Source: Candidatus Puniceispirillum sp. (lineage in GTDB: Bacteria; Pseudomonadota; Alphaproteobacteria; Puniceispirillales; Puniceispirillaceae). From it: DNA of 19,740 nucleotides. A program made the translations under genes and the position numbers. Below, piece by piece: positions 1-6,769 of the stretch. Each line of letters begins with the position of its first letter. Positions within the stretch are counted from its first letter, which is position 1. The stretch lies in NCBI GenBank assembly GCA_016780525.1, contig JADHLR010000014.1:1-19740 (forward strand), in the 5' to 3' direction. The notes beneath the pieces were generated by a model. That model saw nothing but the letters and a program-made list of their open reading frames with translations. It was not told the origin of the DNA and ran no database searches.

Positions 1-891
1 GTTGAAGTTGTTCCGGAATTTGCCCAGCTCATGGCAATGACCAGCAAGCCGGCACGGCGTTTTGCCGAGGATCAGGTGACCATTGTGCGTGGCTCGCGAC
101 GGACAATTTTGCGGGCCAGACTGGTCAGTGAGCGTATTGAGGGGCGGGTCATCGGTTTTGTCGTGACTTTTGATGATGTCACCGATTTGCTGAGCGCGCA
201 GCGCAAAGCCGCATGGTCGGATATCGCCAGACGTATCGCGCATGAAATTAAAAACCCACTCACCCCCATTCAATTGGCGTCTGATAGGTTGCGCAAGAAA
301 TTCAAGCCACAATCGGCGGCTGACTCGGAACGGTTCGAGGAATATGTCGATATTATTTCACGACAGGTCGATGATATTGGCCGGATGGTCGATGAATTTT
401 CAGCCTTTGCGCGGATGCCGCAGCCGGTGATGGAGCGCCAGTCACTCTATGATCTTGCGGCCGGTCAAATCACCCTTTTTGAGTCGAAAAAGCTGGAACT
501 ATCGCTGGAAGTCGATAATGGCAAAAGTGATTACGTGATTTTGTGCGATGCCGGATTGTTGCGGCAAGCTGTCACGAATTTGTTGCAGAATGCGCAGGAA
601 AGCTTGTTCGAGCATCAGATCAAATCACCGAAAATCAACCTGTTTCTCGAAGAAAATGATGATGAGACGACGTTGACGATCAGCGATAATGGCCCGGGCT
701 TTCCGGAGATGGATGTGGCGCAGCTTCTGGAACCGTATGTGACAACCCGGCAAAAGGGCACTGGTTTGGGTCTTGCTATTGTCAGTAAAATCATGGATGA
801 CCATGCCGGGCGTATGGAGCTTGGCGCGCGCGACGAGGGCGGTGCCAGTGTCAAGCTATGGTTCAAGCGTCCACAATCGGGCAAGGGTTAG
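1..891 (+). CDS. ntrY: NtrY sensor histidine kinase, C-terminal part (5' end outside window)
   Basis: This is the membrane nitrogen-sensing kinase that phosphorylates NtrX. The frame is open from base 1, so only the last 296 residues are present; the family is usually about 700-770 residues, so the N-terminal membrane segments and HAMP region lie upstream. What remains is the end of a PAS domain, then the dimerisation/phosphoacceptor domain with the H-box HEIKNPLTPIQL (phosphoacceptor His codon 241-243), then the HATPase domain with the N-box NLLQNAQES and the G-boxes DNGPGFP and GTGLGLAIV. The HEIKNPLTPIQL form of the H-box is typical of NtrY. ntrX starts 3 bases after the stop, so the pair is co-transcribed. 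All visible catalytic motifs are intact. The first internal ATG (base 31) is not the true start, because coding-quality sequence precedes it. Confidence 0.95.
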   Translation, partial: VEVVPEFAQLMAMTSKPARRFAEDQVTIVRGSRRTILRARLVSERIEGRVIGFVVTFDDVTDLLSAQRKAAWSDIARRIAHEIKNPLTPIQLASDRLRKKFKPQSAADSERFEEYVDIISRQVDDIGRMVDEFSAFARMPQPVMERQSLYDLAAGQITLFESKKLELSLEVDNGKSDYVILCDAGLLRQAVTNLLQNAQESLFEHQIKSPKINLFLEENDDETTLTISDNGPGFPEMDVAQLLEPYVTTRQKGTGLGLAIVSKIMDDHAGRMELGARDEGGASVKLWFKRPQSGKG

Positions 892-894
892 ATC

Positions 895-2295
895 ATGACT
901 GCTGATATACTTGTTGTCGATGATGAGCGTGACATCCGGTCATTGATCAGCATGACGCTCACAGATGAGGGCTATGTGACCAAGCAGGCAGCCGGCGCTG
1001 CCGAGGCGCGTAACCTGCTGTTGTCACAACCGCCAAAACTGGCCATTTTAGATATCTGGATGCGTGACTCGGATATGGACGGGCTGGAATTGCTCGAATG
1101 GTCAAAATCGATTTATCCGGATCTGCCTATTTTGATGATTTCCGGGCATGGCACTATTGAAACCGCGGTGCAGGCAATCCGCAATGGTGCCTATGATTTT
1201 ATCGAAAAGCCATTTAAGGAAGAACGGCTGTTGATGATGGTTGAGCGCGCCATTTCCAGCGCGAAATTATCCCAGGAAAATAGTGAATTAAAATCCATGG
1301 TGGCCGATGCTGTGGCCCCCGAACTTATTGGAAATTCTGCGGTTATGCGGGGGATTCGCCAATCAATTGAGAAAATTGCACTGACCTCCAGCCGGGTGCT
1401 GGTGAGTGGGCCTAGTGGCAGCGGTAAAGAATTGGCGGCACGTTGCATCCACAGCAAATCGACCCGGAAAGACGAACGGTTTGTGGTGGCGAATTGTGCG
1501 CGGCTTGCGTCTGAACGTGTCGATGCTGAATTATTTGGTTCGGAAAGCCTGCAAAGCCACCGCCGCGTCGTCGGGCTTTTTGAACAGGCGCATCAGGGCA
1601 CCTTATATTTCGATGAAATTTGTGATCTGCCAGTGGATACGCAGGGCAAAATTGTCCGAGCAGTGAATGAACAGCGGTTTCGCCGGGTTGGCGGCAGTAC
1701 CGAGGTTGTTGTCGATGTGCGGGTGATTTCCGCATCAAGCCGTGATCTGGCCGCCGAGATGAGCGCCGGACGATTGCGTGAAGATTTATATTACCGGCTT
1801 GGTGTTGTGCCGCTGACCATGCCACCATTGGTGCAGCGCCGCGAAGATATACCGCTGCTTGCCAAACATTTCACCGCAGTGGTGGCAAAGCGGCTCGGCG
1901 TTTTGCCATTTAAGCTCGGTGACGAGGTTTTGGCAGCGCTACAGGGCTATGACTGGCCCGGTAATGTGCGGCAAATGCATAATGTGATTGAAACCATGTT
2001 AATTCTCGCCCCAAATGACAGAAATGAGCCGGTTGATCTGAATTTACTGCCAGCAGAAATTCATCAGGTGGTGCGATCGAGTAATGATTCTGAAATGGAC
2101 ACGCTGATGGGGTTGCCATTGCGGGGCGCGCGCGAAGAGTTTGAACGGGCATATCTGGTCACACAATTGCATAGATTTGATGGTAACATATCGCGTGCAG
2201 CCAGCTTTATCGGCATGGAGCGTTCGGCGCTGCACCGCAAGTTAAAAGCCTTGGATATTGCCTCGGATAATCAGGACGGAGGACGTTCGGAATGA
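895..2295 (+). CDS. ntrX: NtrX response regulator, NtrC family
   Basis: 466 residues, full length. An N-terminal receiver domain has the acidic pair D9/D10, phosphoacceptor D53 (LAILDIWMRDS) and conserved K105. The central AAA+ domain has Walker A GPSGSGKE (172-179) and Walker B GTLYFDE (235-241). A Fis-type helix-turn-helix lies at about 425-455. The segment between ELFG and GLFEQAHQGTLYFDE (about 215-227) does not contain the GAFTGA loop that NtrC-family activators use to contact sigma-54. From family knowledge, this loss is common in alphaproteobacterial NtrX proteins, which act as DNA-binding regulators not strictly tied to sigma-54. The start is supported by AAGGG at 883-887, 7 bases before the ATG. 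The stop overlaps the trkA start (ATGA). Confidence 0.96.
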   Translation: MTADILVVDDERDIRSLISMTLTDEGYVTKQAAGAAEARNLLLSQPPKLAILDIWMRDSDMDGLELLEWSKSIYPDLPILMISGHGTIETAVQAIRNGAYDFIEKPFKEERLLMMVERAISSAKLSQENSELKSMVADAVAPELIGNSAVMRGIRQSIEKIALTSSRVLVSGPSGSGKELAARCIHSKSTRKDERFVVANCARLASERVDAELFGSESLQSHRRVVGLFEQAHQGTLYFDEICDLPVDTQGKIVRAVNEQRFRRVGGSTEVVVDVRVISASSRDLAAEMSAGRLREDLYYRLGVVPLTMPPLVQRREDIPLLAKHFTAVVAKRLGVLPFKLGDEVLAALQGYDWPGNVRQMHNVIETMLILAPNDRNEPVDLNLLPAEIHQVVRSSNDSEMDTLMGLPLRGAREEFERAYLVTQLHRFDGNISRAASFIGMERSALHRKLKALDIASDNQDGGRSE

Positions 2296-3671
2296 AAATT
2301 GTGATTTGTGGTGCCGGGCTGGTGGGCAGTGCGATTGCCTCGCACCTGTCCGAAGAGCAAAATGATGTCACAGTTATCGATGCCTCGGCTGAAAATATTC
2401 AACGCATTACCGATCATTATGATGTGCATGGTGTTGTCGGGGTGGCATCGCACCCGGATCGACTGGCCGAGGCTGGTGTGCGCGATGCTGAATTATTGAT
2501 CGCCGTTACCGAGTCAGATGAAGTGAATATGGTGGCATGTCAAATCAGCCACACGATTTTTAACACGCCGGTAAAAATTGCACGAATTCGCAGCACAGCC
2601 TATCTGGATCCTGCCTATGCGGGCCTTTATGGCAATGGCAATCTGCCGATCGATCATATCATTTCGCCGGAAGCCGAAGTGTCGGCATCGATCAGCAACC
2701 AGCTGCGCGTGCCCGGGGCATTTGACATCAAGAATTTATGTGACGGGAAAATGAATCTTGTCGGGGTGTTATGCACGGCTGACAGCCCAACCGTGGGGAC
2801 ACCACTGCGTCATCTGACAAGCCTGTTTCCTGATTTGGCGCTCACCGTATTGGCGATTATTCGTGATGGTGCGGTGATTCTGCCGCGCTCTGGTGCGGAT
2901 GCTATGCAGATTGGCGACCGCGTCTATTTTGTCTGTGACAGTGCGCATCTCGATCGCGCTATGGCCAGCTTTGGGCATGAAGAAAGCGAAGCGCGTTCGG
3001 TTGTCATCGCCGGTGGGGGCAGCATCGGCATGATGCTCTCGCGAGAGATTGAGGCGCATTTCTCAAATACACATAATCAGATTATCGAGCTTGATCCGGT
3101 GCGCGCGCGGCTTCTGGCACAAGAGCTGGAAAATACGGATATCATTAACGGTGATGCACTGGACAGCGCGATCCTGCGTGAAGCTGGTGTGCATAAAACC
3201 GAAACATTCGTTGCGGTGACCGAGGATGATGAAGTCAATATTCTATCAGCGTTGCTGGCCAAGCGAACCGGCGCACAACATGCGGTGGCGTTGGTCAATA
3301 TCCCGGGATTTATTTCGCTTGTCGGAACGCTGGGTGTTGATGCGGTGATTAACCCGTCACAAATCACCGTTTCGTCGATTCTCGAACATGTGCGGCGCGG
3401 CCGCATTCGTGATGTGCATCCGATTGTCGAGGATCTTGGCGAGGTGCTGGAAGCCGAAGCGCTGCCGTCATCTTTGCTGGTTGGCAAGCCCTTGCGGACT
3501 GCAAAAATTCCAAAAGGGGTAGCAATTGGCGGCATTTTGCGTGATGGTGTTGTGATGGCTGTGCGCGGCGATACAGTGATTGAAGCTGGCGACACAGTGA
3601 TTATTTTTGTGATGCGCGGAAAAATTGCGCAGGTTGAAAAACTATTGTCAGTGCGGCTTGATTTTTTCTAG
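2292..3671 (+). CDS. trkA: TrkA, NAD-binding regulatory subunit of Trk potassium uptake
   Basis: This cytoplasmic ring-forming subunit binds NAD(H) and gates the TrkH/TrkG potassium channel. The 459 residues show the classic duplicated layout. The first RCK/TrkA-N Rossmann fold has CGAGLVGSAI (residues 6-15) and the acidic strand-end D30. A TrkA-C domain follows at about 150-225. The second TrkA-N fold has GGGSIGMML (241-249), and a second TrkA-C domain runs from about 375 to the end. The ATG overlaps the ntrX stop, with a strong ribosome binding site GGAGGA at 2278-2283, 8 bases upstream, so it is translationally coupled to ntrX. Location directly after ntrYX and before hfq is the usual alphaproteobacterial order. 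No trkH is visible in the window. Confidence 0.96.
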   Translation: MKIVICGAGLVGSAIASHLSEEQNDVTVIDASAENIQRITDHYDVHGVVGVASHPDRLAEAGVRDAELLIAVTESDEVNMVACQISHTIFNTPVKIARIRSTAYLDPAYAGLYGNGNLPIDHIISPEAEVSASISNQLRVPGAFDIKNLCDGKMNLVGVLCTADSPTVGTPLRHLTSLFPDLALTVLAIIRDGAVILPRSGADAMQIGDRVYFVCDSAHLDRAMASFGHEESEARSVVIAGGGSIGMMLSREIEAHFSNTHNQIIELDPVRARLLAQELENTDIINGDALDSAILREAGVHKTETFVAVTEDDEVNILSALLAKRTGAQHAVALVNIPGFISLVGTLGVDAVINPSQITVSSILEHVRRGRIRDVHPIVEDLGEVLEAEALPSSLLVGKPLRTAKIPKGVAIGGILRDGVVMAVRGDTVIEAGDTVIIFVMRGKIAQVEKLLSVRLDFF

Positions 3672-3734
3672 TCAGGAACAGAATGGTGTCTCTTTCGGAT
3701 TGAGACGCGCCGCAGTGATAAGTGGGGGGACAAA

Positions 3735-3995
3735 ATGGCCAGTGAGAAGAGCCGTAATCTGCAGGAAGTGTTTTTAAACAGTGTCAGAAAATCGCATGTA
3801 GCTGTCACAGTTTTTTTGGTGAATGGTGTCAAATTACAAGGCAATATCACCTGGTTTGATAATTTTTCGATTCTGCTCAAACGCGATCAGCATGTGCAGC
3901 TTGTTTACAAACATGCTATCTCCACAATTATGCCTGTGTCATCAGTCCAGCTTCAGGAATTTGATGAAGAGGATTTAGCCGCAGATAGTGACTGA
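3735..3995 (+). CDS. hfq: Hfq RNA chaperone
   Basis: This hexameric Sm-like protein pairs small RNAs with mRNAs. Its 86 residues contain the Sm1 region (FLVNGVKLQGNITWFDNF, about 27-44) and the Sm2 signature YKHAIST (58-64), both diagnostic of Hfq. The C-terminal tail is short and acidic (EFDEEDLAADSD). The ATG follows a G-rich ribosome binding site (3724-3730, GGGGGGA), 4 bases away. The 63-base gap after trkA has no convincing terminator, so read-through from trkA is possible. In many alphaproteobacteria the next gene is hflX; here it is an inositol-monophosphatase-family gene whose start overlaps or nearly touches the hfq stop. Confidence 0.97.
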   Translation: MASEKSRNLQEVFLNSVRKSHVAVTVFLVNGVKLQGNITWFDNFSILLKRDQHVQLVYKHAISTIMPVSSVQLQEFDEEDLAADSD

Positions 3996-4851
3996 CATGA
4001 CCAACGGTAAATCGATGCAGTTGCCGGCGGTCAATGATGCCTTGCGGCCAGTTGTTGCTGACTATCTGAAAGCTGCCTCTGAGATGTTTGTTTTGCCAAA
4101 ATTTGGCAATTTGCAAGCCACCGAAATTGATACCAAAACTGGCCCGCAAGATCTTGTGACGGTCGCCGACAAAGCGGCCGAAAATTGGTTGGCCCCCCGA
4201 TTGCTGGAATTGCAACCCGGCCATTGTATTGGCGAAGAGGCTGTCGCTGAAACACCGGCGCTGCGGCAACATGCCGGTGATGGCTATGCCTGGTCGATTG
4301 ACCCGATTGACGGCACCAACAATTTTGTCAAAGGGGTGAGTGATTTTTGCAGCATGGTGGCGCTGATGTGGAATGGCGTGCCGGTGCAATGCTGGATCTG
4401 GTTGCCGGTCACGCAGATATTATATTATGCGGCGGCTGGCGACGGGGCGCATCGCTATCATGATAATATGTCATCGGCGCTGCGCATTGGCCCGCGGCCG
4501 GTTAATCCGCTTGATATGAGCGGGTCTGGCAACACCAAAGGCCTCATAGAACCGCAAAAAAGTCAGGTATTAAACCGTATGCGGACGATTTCCGGACGGC
4601 ATTATATAGGCAGTGCTGGTGTGTTGGCGACACGCATTGCCGATGGCACCGAAGATTTTTTGATTCATAGCCGGGCAACACCCTGGGATCATGCGCCGGT
4701 TGATCTGTTGTGCCGCGAGGCCGGGGGGCACGCTGCGATGGTCGCCGATGCCAAACCATTTAATGCGGTTGATGATGGGGCTATTATGGCCACCTCCAGC
4801 CTGACTGGTTGGCAGCATCTGCACCAGCATGTGTGGCGTGATGATCAATAG
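3988..4851 (+). CDS. Inositol monophosphatase family phosphatase
   Basis: This is a Mg2+-dependent phosphomonoesterase of the IMPase/FIG superfamily. Visible metal-site motifs, numbered from the GTG start: DLVTVADKAAE (55-65), GEE (82-84), DPIDGTNNF (105-113) and WDHAPVDLLCREAGG (233-247). About 285 residues is normal for the family. Members with these motifs include SuhB-type inositol monophosphatase, CysQ (3'-phosphoadenosine 5'-phosphate nucleotidase) and HisN (histidinol-phosphatase); sequence alone does not separate them here. The start is uncertain: GTG at 3988 overlaps the hfq stop by 8 bases, while ATG at 3997 begins just after it. Neither has a well-spaced ribosome binding site, which suggests coupling to hfq translation. 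The gene is convergent with mazG, 19 bases away. Confidence 0.9.
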   Translation: MTDMTNGKSMQLPAVNDALRPVVADYLKAASEMFVLPKFGNLQATEIDTKTGPQDLVTVADKAAENWLAPRLLELQPGHCIGEEAVAETPALRQHAGDGYAWSIDPIDGTNNFVKGVSDFCSMVALMWNGVPVQCWIWLPVTQILYYAAAGDGAHRYHDNMSSALRIGPRPVNPLDMSGSGNTKGLIEPQKSQVLNRMRTISGRHYIGSAGVLATRIADGTEDFLIHSRATPWDHAPVDLLCREAGGHAAMVADAKPFNAVDDGAIMATSSLTGWQHLHQHVWRDDQ

Positions 4852-4870
4852 CTGGCCTGTTGACCTGGTA

Positions 4871-5668
4871 TCAGCGACGGGCTGTTTTTGCCTCCTGCCA
4901 TAGCTGTTCCATCTCTTCCAAGTCACAATCATTGATAGATTTTTGTTTTTTGTCAATGTTTTGTTCAATATAGTTAAATCTGTTTTCGAACTTTTTATTG
5001 CATCCAATCAAAGCTGTTTCCGGATCAACACCAGCTTTGCGCGCTAAATTCACCGCGACAAACAGCAGATCGCCCACCTCATCAGTGATGCGTTGATTGT
5101 CGCGCGGCGTTGCCTCTAACTCGGCGGTTAGCTCGCCAGCCTCTTCCTGCATTTTATCGATAAGCTGTTCAATGTCCGGCCAGTCAAAGCCAACACCGGC
5201 TGCCCGCTTTTGTAATTTAAGGGCGCGCTGCATGGGCGGCAGGCCTGCCGGGATGCCATCCAAAACGCCATTTTGACCTTTGGCGGCGCGTTCGGCCTGT
5301 TTGATATCTTCCCATTGCTGTCGTTGCTGGGCCACATCAGGTTTGCTGTCATCGCCAAAAACATGCGGGTGACGGTTGATCATCTTGTTGGAAACCGATC
5401 TGGCGACGTCGGCAAGGGTAAAACTGCCTTCCTCTTCGGCGATACGGGCGTGAAACACCACCTGTAACAATAAATCGCCAAGCTCATCACACAAAGCAGC
5501 ACGATCACCGCTTTCAATGGCATCAGCAACCTCATAGGCTTCTTCAATGGTATAGGGGGCGATGCTGGCAAAATCCTGTTTGACGTCCCACGGGCATCCG
5601 GTTGCCGGGTCACGCAGCTTTGCCATTATGGAGATGATTTTTTGGAGTTGTTCAAGCGTATCTGACAT
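4871..5668 (-). CDS. mazG: MazG nucleoside triphosphate pyrophosphohydrolase
   Basis: This house-cleaning enzyme hydrolyses NTPs and dNTPs to the monophosphate and pyrophosphate; in some bacteria it also lowers ppGpp. Its 265 residues hold two tandem MazG folds. The first has CPWD (25-28), the metal-binding EEAYE (42-46) and DELGD (61-65). The second has EEAGE (175-179) and DEVGD (196-200). Both copies keep the acidic residues. The start is ATG at 5666-5668, which gives the usual N-terminus shortly before the LRDPATGCPWD motif; its ribosome binding site is weak. It is divergent from the DUF502 gene (232-base gap) and convergent with the phosphatase gene. It looks like a single-gene unit. Confidence 0.95.
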   Translation of the reverse strand: MSDTLEQLQKIISIMAKLRDPATGCPWDVKQDFASIAPYTIEEAYEVADAIESGDRAALCDELGDLLLQVVFHARIAEEEGSFTLADVARSVSNKMINRHPHVFGDDSKPDVAQQRQQWEDIKQAERAAKGQNGVLDGIPAGLPPMQRALKLQKRAAGVGFDWPDIEQLIDKMQEEAGELTAELEATPRDNQRITDEVGDLLFVAVNLARKAGVDPETALIGCNKKFENRFNYIEQNIDKKQKSINDCDLEEMEQLWQEAKTARR

Positions 5669-5801
5669 GCTGGCGAGGCTAGCAAAACTGATCGACGCTG
5701 AAAACGAAATTCGGCATCACCGCGTTTTGCCGAACATTGCCAAGCATGACCGCGCATTTCCACACATTGTGCGAAATATCGTCAGCCGGCGTTGGCGCAT
5801 A

Positions 5802-5829
5802 TTGAAAGCCATTGCTAATCTGTTATATA
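5802..5829 (+). promoter_or_regulatory. Candidate sigma-70-type promoter for the DUF502 gene
   Basis: TTGAAA (5802-5807), a 16-base spacer, then TGTTATATA (5821-5829), which reads as an extended -10 element (TG-N-TATATA). It lies about 70 bases upstream of the ATG at 5901, in the mazG/DUF502 divergent gap. Supported only by motif match and position. Confidence 0.4.
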
Positions 5830-5900
5830 AAGCGCAGACAAGAATGCGCTGGATCAATGGCCAGCCGAAGTCGCATCAGCACAAACGGGATTGCCAACAG

Positions 5901-6743
5901 ATGAAACAGACAGACAGCGCAGCAGAAATAAGCAAACCTGGCGGGTTTGCGCGGATCCGCGGTTGGTTTTTTACCGGCTTGCTTGTTACTGCGCCGGTTT
6001 TGCTGACAGTCTATATCACATGGGCAGCGATCAAGCTGATCGATTCACAAGTTAGCAATTTATTGCCCGGATTTGAAACCAGCATTTTAGGCAATGTGCC
6101 GGGTGTGGGGCTGGTTACCGGTGCCGTTCTGATCACCTTTATTGGTGCTATTGCGGCGGGGTTTTTGGGGCGCTACATCATCCGGCTTGGCGAGGGGCTG
6201 TTGAACCGCATGCCCGTTGTGCGGTCGATTTACGGTGCCACCAAGCAAATATTGGAAACCGTCATTTCGACCCAATCTGATGCGTTTCGTGAAGTCGTGC
6301 TGGTCGAATATCCGCGCAAAGAACTGTGGGTTATCGGTTTTGTGACCGGCAATACCAAAGGTGAAGTGGCGAATCGCATTCCGAAAACAATGGTCAATGT
6401 GTTCGTGCCGACAACGCCAAACCCAACATCCGGGTTTTTGCTGTTCTGTCCGCGCAAAGACGTCATTTTTCTGAAAATGACCGTTGAAGAAGCGGTAAAG
6501 CTGGTGGTCTCTGGTGGTATTGTGACACCGCCCGACCGCAGCGTGACAACGCCACCAGCCAAGGCTGTTGCGTCTAAAAAAACCACCACGCAGCGGGCGG
6601 CAACTAAAAAAGCGGCCGCTAAAACAGCTGTCGTTAAAAAAGCGGTTGCCAAAAAAGCTGTCGCCAAAAAGGCGGGGGCAAAGACTCCAAAAAAAGCCGC
6701 CCCAAAAAAAGCGGCGCCAAAAAAAGCCGCGTCAAAAAAATAA
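5901..6743 (+). CDS. DUF502 membrane protein with Lys/Ala-rich histone-H1-like C-terminal tail
   Basis: 280 residues. The core (about 15-205) matches the DUF502 family: two hydrophobic membrane segments (about 21-46 and 66-90) and the conserved stretch RMPVVRSIYGATKQ (103-116), followed by a soluble beta-rich part (FREVVLVEYPRKELWVIGFVTG). The family's function is not established. From about residue 213 the protein changes character: a Pro/Thr linker, then 55-60 residues made almost only of Lys, Ala, Thr, Val and Pro with repeated KKA and PKKAA units, like bacterial histone-H1-like or AlgP-type tails. DUF502 proteins are usually about 200-230 residues and end before this point. The ATG at 5901 is preferred because the open frame further upstream runs antisense into mazG and shows no family similarity. 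The gene is convergent with recG. Confidence 0.85.
   Translation: MKQTDSAAEISKPGGFARIRGWFFTGLLVTAPVLLTVYITWAAIKLIDSQVSNLLPGFETSILGNVPGVGLVTGAVLITFIGAIAAGFLGRYIIRLGEGLLNRMPVVRSIYGATKQILETVISTQSDAFREVVLVEYPRKELWVIGFVTGNTKGEVANRIPKTMVNVFVPTTPNPTSGFLLFCPRKDVIFLKMTVEEAVKLVVSGGIVTPPDRSVTTPPAKAVASKKTTTQRAATKKAAAKTAVVKKAVAKKAVAKKAGAKTPKKAAPKKAAPKKAASKK
6687..6740 (+). repeat. 15-bp tandem repeat with A7 runs in the DUF502 tail
   Basis: Three near-identical 15-bp units begin at 6687, 6702 and 6717, each CCAAAAAAAG followed by a GC-rich end, and a partial fourth begins at 6732 and contains the last A7. They encode PKKAA units. Upstream, further A5-A7 runs occur at 6576, 6606, 6636, 6651 and 6666. This is low-complexity DNA encoding the basic tail. 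Confidence 0.85.
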
Positions 6744-6769
6744 TTAAATAAAATGACCGTCGGGCGGGG

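Noticed and set aside
3077..3595. 172-codon open frame antisense to trkA
   Set aside because: Ser/Thr/Arg-rich translation typical of a reverse-frame shadow; trkA is clearly the real gene.
3684..3706. GTCTC/GAGAC dyad between trkA and hfq as a terminator
   Set aside because: Five-bp stem with a nine-base loop and no T run; too weak to call.
5562..5900. N-terminal extension of the DUF502 reading frame by 113 codons
   Set aside because: It runs antisense through the start of mazG, shows no DUF502 similarity, and a promoter-like element lies inside it; the ATG at 5901 gives the family's normal N-terminus.
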